Assembly (NCBI GenBank): GCA_017476085.1
Contig: JAFVEJ010000014.1
Span: 1-6,418, forward strand
Direction of reading: 5' to 3'
Source: Alphaproteobacteria bacterium
GTDB lineage: Bacteria > Pseudomonadota > Alphaproteobacteria > RF32 > CAG-977
Length of the DNA stretch: 6,418 nucleotides
Numbering within the stretch: position 1 is the first letter of the stretch; every line of letters starts with the position of its first letter. This document shows, piece by piece, positions 1-5,725 of this stretch. A program made the translations under genes and the position numbers. The notes below the pieces were generated by a model. The model saw nothing but the letters and a program-made list of their open reading frames with translations, had not been told where the DNA came from and ran no database searches.

Positions 1-280
1 GGTATATATGTAATATAACTGTAATAATGACGATTTTTTGGACTCTATTTTAAATGGTGTTATTTTAGGCGAGTCGGTCGGATTCTTTGAATAGCCGTTT
101 CGGTTTTGTTTTTTATTGAAAAACGGAAAACGAATCCTGATAAAACACTATACCGTCTTTGAAAAGAGAATCGTGATCACGCATTTTTCACGATTGCGCC
201 GGACATTCAGCCGTACATCGAAAACGGATAAAAATTTTTGAGACAGTGTTTAATTTATAAGGAACGTTTTGCCGTAATAC
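1..280. other. AT-rich non-coding stretch at the left edge
   Basis: I find no convincing gene here. All three plus-strand frames meet stops within the first 55 bases, and short minus-strand openings lack a ribosome site or recognisable protein. The stretch is rich in A and T. It contains a 10-bp perfect palindrome at 172-181 and an 8-bp inverted repeat (169-176 with 188-195). It lies beyond the terminator of the minus-strand dut operon. It could hold the promoter of a gene beyond the left edge, but no promoter is clear enough to call. Confidence 0.5.
169..195. repeat. Inverted repeat with embedded palindrome, possible operator
   Basis: AATCGTGA at 169-176 is exactly complementary in reverse to TCACGATT at 188-195, with 11 bases between them. 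Inside it, CGTGATCACG at 172-181 is a perfect 10-bp palindrome. The overlap gives two alternative pairings. It is not followed by a T run, so it is not a factor-independent terminator. A dimeric-regulator site is possible, but there is no adjacent gene in the window to link it to. An 8-bp repeat can also arise by chance. Confidence 0.25.
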
Positions 281-311
281 AAAAAAAGCCTGATGTGTTC
301 AGGCTTTTTTT
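281..311 (-). terminator. Perfect bidirectional hairpin terminator after the dut operon
   Basis: Positions 281-293 (seven A then GCCTGA) pair without mismatch with 299-311 (TCAGGC then seven T), giving a 13-bp stem around a 5-base loop. The A run on one side and T run on the other let it work in either direction. It lies 46 bases past the stop of the minus-strand 233-residue gene. It is the natural end of the dut - SH3-like - 233-residue transcript and would also stop any rightward transcript from the left edge. Confidence 0.85.
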
Positions 312-357
312 GTCTGTATCGGATGCGTGGGGATCTGCCGCGACAGCATTCCGAAAA

Positions 358-1059
358 TCATCGACCGTTATTTTTCGACAACAGTTTTGGCATGATCGTC
401 CGCGTGACTTTATATGCCTTTTTAAATTCTTCTTTTTGCACCATGCGATAATGCGCCCGTTTCTTTTTATCGACTTCTTTAATAACATAAGCGCCGCCTT
501 TGTCGGCGATTTGCGGGGAGGCGGCGGGACCTTGGAAAGAAAGGCCTTCCGCGACATAAAGAGCGTTCGCGGGAACCTGTTTCTTTTCAAACACAACCAT
601 TTTGCCGGATTTAATGTTTTCCGGTTTGGGGGCGTCTTTTAAGTTTGAAACAAATTCCGTATCCGTATTCCATAAATCGGCTTTTCCGGAATCGGTCACG
701 ACGTTTTCTTTTATATATTTGATAAAATCCCGGATTCCTTCCGCCGTTTCTAAAACGTTCGGGTTCTTTTTCAAATATTTTGAAATTTTTTCCCGGCGGC
801 CGAGACCGTCATAAAGAATTAAACAGCCGTCTTTCTGCTTTAAAAACTGGACAGAATTGTCTTTCGGATTAAAAAAAGTAATTCCGGCGTCCGTTTTGTT
901 TTCCCCGTTCCAATCCGTATACTCGCAAAGCTTGGCGCCGCTGAATCCGAAAACCGGAATAATAATCCGTTTCAGGTCGCTGGGGGTTACTTCTAACGTT
1001 TGTTCCGTATAGAAACGCCGGATAATTTCATTTGTGGCATTTTTATTTGTTGTAACCAT
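358..1059 (-). CDS. Basic hypothetical protein, 233 residues
   Basis: I do not recognise this protein as a whole. The ATG at 1059 follows a good AGAAGG ribosome site about 6 bases upstream, which supports the start. There is no signal peptide or membrane segment, so it is probably cytoplasmic. It is rich in lysine, especially after residue 140. Residues 25-95 look like a compact alpha/beta region with a run of aromatic and glycine residues (VFGFSG, LYDGLGRRE). Residues 165-216 (ALYVAEG, then GGAYVIKE, then EEFKKAY) resemble in layout the small beta modules that end in a conserved 'E-F-x-x-A-Y', such as PGDYG-type domains. That comparison is by eye and weak. It is the last gene before the terminator at 281-311 and lies 91 bases beyond the SH3-like gene, so it may share the dut transcript or use its own promoter. 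Confidence 0.8.
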   Translation of the reverse strand: MVTTNKNATNEIIRRFYTEQTLEVTPSDLKRIIIPVFGFSGAKLCEYTDWNGENKTDAGITFFNPKDNSVQFLKQKDGCLILYDGLGRREKISKYLKKNPNVLETAEGIRDFIKYIKENVVTDSGKADLWNTDTEFVSNLKDAPKPENIKSGKMVVFEKKQVPANALYVAEGLSFQGPAASPQIADKGGAYVIKEVDKKKRAHYRMVQKEEFKKAYKVTRTIMPKLLSKNNGR

Positions 1060-1083
1060 TGGGAGCCTTCTTGCTTTGATTCA

Positions 1084-1111
1084 AGCTTAGCAGGATTTTT
1101 ATCTGTTTCAA
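1084..1111 (-). promoter_or_regulatory. Candidate promoter for the 233-residue gene
   Basis: On the minus strand, TTGAAA (1111-1106) and TAAGCT (1089-1084) are separated by 16 bases and lie 25-52 bases upstream of the ATG at 1059. The -35 is good but the -10 matches only the key T, A and final T, so this is a weak call. A short 6-bp hairpin (1108-1113 with 1120-1125) overlaps it. It lacks a T run, so the gap shows no clear terminator. Confidence 0.25.
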
Positions 1112-1150
1112 ACGACTATGTTTGAGGGACAGGCTTTTTATGACAAGTTT

Positions 1151-1624
1151 TTATTCGAACTCTTCGTTCGGATAAACGCCCCAAAGTATGTTTTTGGGAA
1201 TCCAGCCTTGAAAATGTCCGAATTCGACTTTGCACAGAGAAATATTTTTCGGACAAGACATTAAACGACCGACAGCCCCGTTTTCAACTTTGGCTAAAGG
1301 AAGCGCTTCTTTATTGGCAGCGCGCAAAAGCAGCGTGTCTTGCGTAACGCGAACCGTGCGGCGGCCGGACAACATCGGTTGATAAATCCATCCTTCCCGC
1401 CCGTTGAAGTCTTTGATTTTGCGCCATGTTTCAAATTCTGCGGTTATTTCAACAGGCAAATCGCTTTTTAAATACACCCATTCGACGGGATAACGAAACC
1501 CCGGCCCCGTACGCAGATTAACTTGATTTGATCGTAAAGAAACGAATCGCGGAATAGGAAGGCCTGTTTGCGCTTGTGCGGGAGAGGCCGTCAAAAAAGC
1601 CAATAAAAATAAAAAAAACAGCAT
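1151..1624 (-). CDS. Periplasmic SH3-like domain protein, 157 residues
   Basis: This is a secreted protein of the alphaproteobacterial bacterial-SH3 (SH3_4-type) family, whose molecular role is not settled; such domains usually bind cell-wall material or partner proteins. Residues 1-18 form a hydrophobic signal peptide ending in PAQA. Residues 27-93 are the first SH3-like domain, with the hallmarks VNLRTGPG, YPVEWVY, an EFxxWRKI strand and EGWIYQxMLSG. Residues 94-157 look like a second, more diverged copy (QGWIPKNILWGVYP). The ATG at 1624 is only 2 bases after the dut stop. The same frame stays open to an ATG at 1696 inside dut, which would add 24 residues with many arginines before the hydrophobic stretch. 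I prefer 1624 because it avoids a 70-base overlap, although this start lacks the usual basic residues at the N-terminus and has only a weak ribosome site, so translational coupling to dut is likely. Confidence 0.85.
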   Translation of the reverse strand: MLFFLFLLAFLTASPAQAQTGLPIPRFVSLRSNQVNLRTGPGFRYPVEWVYLKSDLPVEITAEFETWRKIKDFNGREGWIYQPMLSGRRTVRVTQDTLLLRAANKEALPLAKVENGAVGRLMSCPKNISLCKVEFGHFQGWIPKNILWGVYPNEEFE

Positions 1625-1626
1625 GT

Positions 1627-2076
1627 TTAAACGCCGGTCGATCCGAAACCGCCGGTTCCTCTCTGGGTTGTGTTTAAATTTGTCAGTTCCTGCCATTCGG
1701 CTTGAAAAACGGGGGTGATAACCATTTGGGCAATTCTCATGCCGCGTTTGAGCAGAAATACCTTTTCGCTGGCATTATACAATACGACGAAAATTTCACC
1801 GCGATAGTCGGAATCGATTGTTCCCGGAGAATTTAAAACGATTATGCCGTCTGTCAGCGCCAATCCGGAGCGGGATCTGATCTGCGCTTCAAAACCGAAA
1901 GGAATGGCCATACTTATTCCCGTCGGAATTTTTTCCCAGGAACGCGGAGCTATGGTCATAGACCCGGCAATCGCCGCATACAAATCCATTCCCGCAGAAT
2001 TTGCGGTGGCATAGGAAGGCAGCGGCAAATTTCCTGCGGCTGTGTTGCGAATCACGGGAATCTGTATTTTTTTCAT
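1627..2076 (-). CDS. dut: Deoxyuridine 5'-triphosphate nucleotidohydrolase (dUTPase)
   Basis: It hydrolyses dUTP to dUMP and pyrophosphate, keeping uracil out of DNA and supplying dUMP for thymidylate synthesis. It acts in the cytoplasm as a homotrimer. All five trimeric-dUTPase motifs are present in order: GMDLYA (29-34), RSRSGLA (67-73), GTIDSDYRGE (85-94) with the catalytic Asp at 90, RIAQMV (114-119), and RGTGGFGSTG (139-148), the glycine-rich tail that closes over the active site of a neighbouring subunit. At 149 residues the length is normal for the family. The ATG at 2076 begins a typical MKKIQIPVIR strand and is preceded by a modest AGAAAG ribosome site. It heads the minus-strand operon and is divergent from the Sel1-repeat gene. 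A dut near the dnaA region is common in alphaproteobacteria. Confidence 0.97.
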   Translation of the reverse strand: MKKIQIPVIRNTAAGNLPLPSYATANSAGMDLYAAIAGSMTIAPRSWEKIPTGISMAIPFGFEAQIRSRSGLALTDGIIVLNSPGTIDSDYRGEIFVVLYNASEKVFLLKRGMRIAQMVITPVFQAEWQELTNLNTTQRGTGGFGSTGV

Positions 2077-2172
2077 AGTTCAGACTTTCTTTTTTATGGA
2101 TTTTTAATTTGAATGGCTTTATAACGATACAATAAATTTATTAACGTAATCTTGCGTGTAAGGAACGGGACT
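2077..2172. promoter_or_regulatory. Divergent promoter region between dut and the Sel1 gene
   Basis: This 96-base AT-rich gap must carry start signals for both directions. On the plus strand, TACAAT at 2128-2133 is a plausible -10 about 40 bases before the GTG, but no good -35 stands at the right distance. On the minus strand, TATAAA, read from about 2125 to 2120, is a plausible -10 for dut, again with only a weak -35. I see no obvious operator palindrome. AAGGA at 2160-2164 is the ribosome site of the plus-strand gene, 8 bases before its GTG, and it decides that start. Confidence 0.4.
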
Positions 2173-2697
2173 GTGTTGCGTAAAGTTGTTTTCGGAATAG
2201 TGTTTGCTTTAGCCTCAGCTTCTCAAGCGTTTGCTTTCGGTCTGACCGTTGATCAAATGTATCGCAACGTGCTTGGCGCGGAACAGGTAAAAGGTTCGTC
2301 GTCCGAAGGGCCGTTGTTGGCATTTAAAAAAGTTGATTCAAAGCCGGAAGCGATTTGGCAGGAAAAGAAAGCTTATTTTGAAAAACATACGCAAAAACCG
2401 GCCGACTTTGAAACGGAAAGCCAATGGAGCGATATTGTCGTTTCTGTGAAAAAAGGTCGGGTTTCTCCGTTTGATTTGGCAGAAATCCGCCGCCAGTCGG
2501 AACGTGAAAATGCCGAAGCGATTGAATTGCTGGCATGGATGTACGCTACGGGAACGGGATTGCGGCAGGATCTGCAAAAATCATACACTTATTATTTACA
2601 GGCGGCTCATATGGGCGTTCCTTCGGCTTATGACAACGTTCGCGCCGTTTATCGGGCAATGAGCCCCGATCAGAGAGCTTCTTTGCCCGCTTTTTAA
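2173..2697 (+). CDS. Secreted Sel1-repeat protein, 174 residues
   Basis: This is a periplasmic or envelope protein with one recognisable Sel1-like (TPR-related) repeat; such repeats usually mediate protein contacts, and the partner is unknown. I choose the GTG at 2173 because AAGGA lies 8 bases before it and because it puts the signal peptide at the very start: basic MLRKVV, then a hydrophobic core to about residue 18, and AxA-type cleavage after QAFA near residue 21. A TTG at 2152 in the same frame would add 7 residues but lacks a ribosome site. Residues 23-111 are charged and unassigned. Residues 112-148 carry the Sel1 pattern (NAEAIELLAWMYATGTG, then LQKSYTYYLQAAHMG), which fits one full repeat, and SAYDN after it could begin a second, truncated repeat. 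The gene is divergent from dut and its stop lies 4 bases from the stop of the convergent UbiB-like gene. Confidence 0.85.
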   Translation: MLRKVVFGIVFALASASQAFAFGLTVDQMYRNVLGAEQVKGSSSEGPLLAFKKVDSKPEAIWQEKKAYFEKHTQKPADFETESQWSDIVVSVKKGRVSPFDLAEIRRQSERENAEAIELLAWMYATGTGLRQDLQKSYTYYLQAAHMGVPSAYDNVRAVYRAMSPDQRASLPAF

Positions 2698-2701
2698 GCA
2701 G

Positions 2702-4036
2702 TTATTTTTGTAAAAGCAGCCAGGCAATAATCGAAACGCCGATAACAAGCGGCAAAATAAAATGCCGGAACCGCCATGGAGTCGGCTTGAATTGAGTTTC
2801 CAAAGTCTGATTGCAAAGCATATCCGACAACCTTTGCGGATCTTTTTGAAAGGCGGGAATTTTCTTTCCCTGAATTTCCAATCGCTCTGTTTGATGCGGT
2901 TCAAATAAAAAAGCCTGTCTGAATTCTTGCGCTGTATTTGTGACGGTCGGTCTTTTTTTGAGGGTTAAAAACAGAGAAAGCTCTTCTTTCGCGGCATCCC
3001 AGGGGGCTTTTGTTTGCAGTTCCGAAGCGCATAAATCTTCTGTTTCTTTCAGAACATGCACAATAAAACGGATAAAAAACGGTAAGAGCGAACCGTTTTG
3101 CAGGAAAGAATCAAGCAAATGATTCGCTTGTTGAGCCAGAGAAAGCGTTTTTATTTCATGTTCCGTTTCTTTTAAGAAAGTTTCCGTGCCGGGAGGACAA
3201 AAACAGTCTGACGTTTCTAAAACCTTGAGCGCGGTGGAATATTTTTTTGAAAGAAACGCTTCCGTAAAGCTGAAAATCGTTCTGTGTTCCTGAGCGGATA
3301 ACGAAACGCGATGACAGGCCCGGATAAAGTATAATCGCCCTTGATCATCGCAGCGGCATGCCGCGCCGGAAGGGCAAACGATCAGACCGTCGCGCAGAAT
3401 CATAGAGGTAATCGTTCGCACAAGACTTTCCGCCGTCTTTTTCCGATCCGGTGGTTCCCGCAAAGAAAACAGCGGCGGCAATTTTTCCAATGCCAGTTTT
3501 TGTTTGTTTGTTTGTTTCCAATCGGGCAAAGCAAAATAAATATGTTCGTCTTCGTAAAAAGCGTCGTTCAAACGTTCCAAGGCGGCGGCTTCCAATCTGA
3601 AATCCAGTACGTCGTTTAATTGTCGCTCAAAATGTCGGGCCGGTTGTACGGAAGCTTTTTCGTGCAGGATTAAAGCATAAAAAAGTTTTATTAAAGCCGT
3701 GGCCCGATTTTGGTCTTCCACGCGGATTTCATCAGGAAAGGCAGGTAAAAAACGCAAAGATCGGATGAATGCGTCGGAAAGTGTTTTCTTGACTAAATCA
3801 GGATAAAGAGCCAGACAAACGGCAAGAATTTGTTCGGGCAAACCGTAATGCATCAGAAAAGAGGTCAGGCGTTTTTCCTGTTCCTCGGGCAAATCGGAAA
3901 CGATCTTTCGTCCTGATCGCTGTGTCAAAAGCTGCAGGGGCAGCCCCTTTAAAACCGACTGCAGCCGAAATTCGGCTAAACGGCGGCTGAGAGCGCAAAG
4001 AGCGTGTGCATGCAACGGGCTGCTAAGTAAAAACAC
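2702..4036 (-). CDS. Degenerate UbiB/COQ8-family protein (predicted pseudokinase)
   Basis: Intact UbiB is a membrane-anchored atypical kinase/ATPase needed for ubiquinone synthesis. By-eye homology here: FERQLNDVLDFRLEAAALERL (135-156, quoted as FERQLND and LDFRLEAAALERL) matches the family's ExD segment; LRDG (214-217) and DDQGRL (230-235) flank the place of the catalytic loop; FLSKKYSTALKV...CFCPP (261-282) matches the helical segment that follows; 426-442 is a C-terminal membrane helix, as in UbiB. The key residues are gone: the Glu of ExD is Val143, HADxHPGN is replaced by VCPSGAAC, DFG by RAC, and no KxGQ, alanine-rich loop or VAVKV strand is seen in the shortened N-terminal part. At 444 residues it is roughly 60-80 shorter than typical UbiB. 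The GTG start at 4036 has GAAAGG 7 bases upstream. The frame is uninterrupted, so it is probably expressed, but not as a working UbiB kinase. Family placement is fairly secure; function is unknown. Confidence 0.7.
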   Translation of the reverse strand: MFLLSSPLHAHALCALSRRLAEFRLQSVLKGLPLQLLTQRSGRKIVSDLPEEQEKRLTSFLMHYGLPEQILAVCLALYPDLVKKTLSDAFIRSLRFLPAFPDEIRVEDQNRATALIKLFYALILHEKASVQPARHFERQLNDVLDFRLEAAALERLNDAFYEDEHIYFALPDWKQTNKQKLALEKLPPLFSLREPPDRKKTAESLVRTITSMILRDGLIVCPSGAACRCDDQGRLYFIRACHRVSLSAQEHRTIFSFTEAFLSKKYSTALKVLETSDCFCPPGTETFLKETEHEIKTLSLAQQANHLLDSFLQNGSLLPFFIRFIVHVLKETEDLCASELQTKAPWDAAKEELSLFLTLKKRPTVTNTAQEFRQAFLFEPHQTERLEIQGKKIPAFQKDPQRLSDMLCNQTLETQFKPTPWRFRHFILPLVIGVSIIAWLLLQK

Positions 4037-4139
4037 GGAAAAGCCTTTCAGATTAAAGAGTTTTTATGATAGCGGATATTTTGGTCACAAACAGTATTTT
4101 TCTGGTGAGAAATTAAAAAAAATGATATAAACAGAAAAC
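4037..4139. promoter_or_regulatory. Divergent intergenic region with weak promoter candidates
   Basis: This 103-base AT-rich gap separates the divergent UbiB-like gene and the small secreted-protein gene. On the minus strand, TATCAT (4071-4066) is a fair -10, but its -35 (CTGTTT, 17 bases further up) is poor. On the plus strand, TATAAA at 4126-4131 is -10-like but lies only 8 bases before the ATG, so it would give an almost leaderless message; a different start site is likely. The ribosome site before 4140 is also weak (only an A-rich ACAGAAAAC). Confidence 0.3.
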
Positions 4140-4520
4140 ATGAAAAAATTTTTGTTGATTTTATCCGGTCTTTTTCTTTTCTCCGCTTCCTGCAGCGCGG
4201 GGCAGGCCGCCTTTATGTCCGGATTTGAAGATTTGCCGCTGATGGACGGATTGAAACAGGCTGAAGATACTGCGGTTTCTTTTGATACACCGTCGGGCAG
4301 AATCATTGAAGCGTACGCGCAAAGCAATACGATCAGCAAACAAAAAATAACGGATTTTTATAATAAAACATTGCCGCAGTTGGGGTGGAGCCGTGTATCC
4401 GGAAAGGGAAAGGCCGCTTCCGTTTCTTATACGCGGGAAGGCGAAGTGCTGACGATTTCCGTTGATGACGGAACGCCGGCTTCCGTCCGTTTTGAATTGA
4501 TGACACGGGAAAAGGATTAA
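4140..4520 (+). CDS. Small secreted conserved hypothetical protein, 126 residues
   Basis: The function is unknown. Residues 1-20 are a clear signal peptide (MKKFLLILSG, hydrophobic to 14, then SASCSA). Cys18 sits near where a lipoprotein Cys might be, but the preceding residues (S-A-S) lack the usual Leu at -3, so ordinary cleavage after CSA or GQA is more likely. The mature part starts with AAFMSGFEDLPLMDGL (23-38), followed by VSFDTPSGRIIEAYA (46-60), FYNKTLPQLGW (73-83) and two beta-strand-like stretches ending in VRFELM. I recall similar 'GFEDLPLMxGL ... FDTPxGRI' proteins beside enoyl-CoA hydratase genes in Rhodospirillales-type genomes, but cannot name a family. The stop is 3 bases before the echA-like ATG, and the AAAGGA ribosome site of the next gene lies inside its last codons, so the two are co-transcribed and probably coupled. 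Confidence 0.85.
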   Translation: MKKFLLILSGLFLFSASCSAGQAAFMSGFEDLPLMDGLKQAEDTAVSFDTPSGRIIEAYAQSNTISKQKITDFYNKTLPQLGWSRVSGKGKAASVSYTREGEVLTISVDDGTPASVRFELMTREKD

Positions 4521-4523
4521 AAT

Positions 4524-5282
4524 ATGGATTTTGAAACAATTACGGTTGAAAACAGCGGGGCTGTCGGTTTGATTACGTTGAACCGTCCGGCCTCTATGAA
4601 CGCGGTATGTGCCGCAATGCTGTACGAGTTGGCCCAAGCCGTGCGCGCATTCGATGCGGAAAAAGCAATTCGCGTCATTGTCTTGAAAGGGACGGAGGAT
4701 TTTTTCGCCGCCGGAACGGATATGTCGGAATTTATTGCGGTGCAGGATACGGCGGACGGCGAATTGTACGGCAGCAGTGCGGACGCGATCGCTTCCTGTT
4801 CGAAACCAATTATAGCTGCGGTGGCGGGATACGCTTTCGGCGGCGGTTTGGAATTGGTGCTGTTGAGCGATATCGTTATCGCGGCGGAAAGCGCCAGATT
4901 CGGTTTCCCTGAAATTACGTTGGGCGTTTTGCCGCAGTTGGGCGGCGTGTCGTTGCTGACAAATCGCGTCGGACGGGCTAAAGCGGCGGATCTGTTGTTG
5001 ACAGGCCGTCATATTTCCGCCGAAGAAGCGCTGGCGTGCGGGCTTGTTTCGCGCGTTGTGGATTCGGCAGATCTGCTTAACGAGACGGAAGAAACGGCTG
5101 AACGTATCGCGGCTATGCCCGCCGTCGGCGTTCGTTTGGTCAAACAGGCGATTTTAAATGCGTGCGATTCTTCTTTGAAAAATGAGGAAACGATCGCGCG
5201 GTTGTCGTTGATGTCTGCCGATGCCAAGGAAGGATTGCGGGCCTTGACGGAAAATCGTGCGCCAAAGTTTGAACATAAGTAG
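4524..5282 (+). CDS. Enoyl-CoA hydratase/isomerase (crotonase) family protein
   Basis: Likely adds water across trans-2-enoyl-CoA in fatty-acid beta-oxidation or a related acyl-CoA pathway in the cytoplasm; the exact substrate cannot be read from sequence. The 252-residue length fits a single-domain crotonase. Landmarks in order: LNRPASMNAV (19-28), the oxyanion-hole segment FFAAGTDM (60-67), AGYAFGGGLEL (101-111) with the second oxyanion glycine and Glu110, and FPEITLGVLPQLGG (128-141) with Glu130. Glu110 and Glu130 match the two catalytic glutamates of true hydratases, which favours hydratase activity over an inactive or purely isomerase-type relative. The tail (LTENRAPKF) is typical. AAAGGA lies 7 bases before the ATG. 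It follows the small secreted-protein gene by 3 bases and precedes rpsT by 76 bases, the usual neighbour in alphaproteobacteria. No terminator is evident after it, so read-through into rpsT is possible. Confidence 0.95.
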   Translation: MDFETITVENSGAVGLITLNRPASMNAVCAAMLYELAQAVRAFDAEKAIRVIVLKGTEDFFAAGTDMSEFIAVQDTADGELYGSSADAIASCSKPIIAAVAGYAFGGGLELVLLSDIVIAAESARFGFPEITLGVLPQLGGVSLLTNRVGRAKAADLLLTGRHISAEEALACGLVSRVVDSADLLNETEETAERIAAMPAVGVRLVKQAILNACDSSLKNEETIARLSLMSADAKEGLRALTENRAPKFEHK

Positions 5283-5290
5283 TTTATCCC

Positions 5291-5320
5291 TTGACTTTTG
5301 CGTTTGTTTGATTGTATAAA
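5291..5320 (+). promoter_or_regulatory. Sigma70-type promoter of rpsT
   Basis: TTGACT at 5291-5296 and TATAAA at 5315-5320 are separated by 18 bases, close to the housekeeping consensus. Transcription would begin near 5327, giving a leader of about 32 bases before the rpsT ATG. The only Shine-Dalgarno-like element, TAGGA at 5340-5344, is about 14 bases from the ATG, longer than usual and separated by an A-rich run. Confidence 0.7.
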
Positions 5321-5358
5321 ACCTACCTTAGTTCTTTTTTAGGAAACAGTCTAAAAAA

Positions 5359-5622
5359 ATGGCTAATCATCTTTCGTCAAAACAGCGTATTCGTCGCAAC
5401 GCTCGCCGTGCAGCATTTAATGCCGCCAGAAAATCCCGCGTTCATACGTTTACGAAAAAACTTGAAACCGCTTTGACCAGCGGTGATAAGGCTGCGGCAA
5501 CGCAGGCTTTTCGTACGGCCGAATCGGAAATTATGTGCGCTGTTTCAAAAGGCGTTTTTCACAAAAACACCGCTGCTCGCAAGGTTTCTCGTTTGGCCGC
5601 GCGCGTTAAGGCTATGGGCTAA
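5359..5622 (+). CDS. rpsT: 30S ribosomal protein S20
   Basis: A primary 16S rRNA-binding protein that helps early assembly of the small ribosomal subunit. The 87-residue length is standard. It starts [17 protein letters not shown] and continues with the basic helical pattern of S20. The conserved late segment [16 protein letters not shown] (64-79) is diagnostic. The many Arg and Lys residues fit RNA binding. It has its own promoter at 5291-5320 and a strong terminator at 5694-5725, so it is probably a monocistronic unit, with possible read-through from the hydratase gene. Its place directly before dnaA is typical of alphaproteobacteria. Confidence 0.97.
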   Translation: MANHLSSKQRIRRNARRAAFNAARKSRVHTFTKKLETALTSGDKAAATQAFRTAESEIMCAVSKGVFHKNTAARKVSRLAARVKAMG

Positions 5623-5647
5623 CGCCGGCTGATTTGTAAAACCTCTG

Positions 5648-5665
5648 CCCGACTTTAAAATCGGG
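5648..5665 (+). other. Short hairpin just after rpsT
   Basis: CCCGA at 5648-5652 pairs with TCGGG at 5661-5665 around an 8-base loop. It is followed within a few bases by TTTT (5671-5674), so it could be a weak upstream terminator or a 3'-end stabiliser of the rpsT message. The stem is short and the T run poor; the 5694-5725 structure is much stronger. Confidence 0.35.
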
Positions 5666-5693
5666 GACTGTTTTATAAAAAGCTTATGGAATT

Positions 5694-5725
5694 AAAGCAG
5701 ACTGTAGAAATACAGTCTGCTTTTT
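5694..5725 (+). terminator. Strong rpsT terminator with GAAA tetraloop
   Basis: AAAGCAGACTGTA (5694-5706) pairs perfectly with TACAGTCTGCTTT (5711-5723) around a GAAA loop (5707-5710), a stable GNRA tetraloop. The stem runs straight into T residues (5721-5725), and more T follows after a short break. It ends rpsT transcription and separates it from dnaA. Confidence 0.9.

Noticed and set aside
238..642. 134-codon plus-strand open frame at the left side
   Set aside because: It runs through the perfect terminator at 281-311 and then opposite the minus-strand 233-residue gene, which has the better start and context.
2685..2720. Possible shared terminator between the convergent Sel1 and UbiB-like genes
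   Set aside because: Only a short GCTTTT/AAAAGC pairing with a large loop is present; it is too weak to call a terminator.
4154..4200. Lipoprotein signal in the small secreted protein
   Set aside because: The residues before Cys18 are S-A-S, lacking the usual Leu/Val/Ile at -3, so standard signal-peptidase cleavage is more likely.
4161..5012. Long 283-codon minus-strand open frame
   Set aside because: It lies opposite the hydratase gene and its small neighbour, both of which have clear family features and ribosome sites. Its product is an Arg, Gln and His-rich shadow with no domain.
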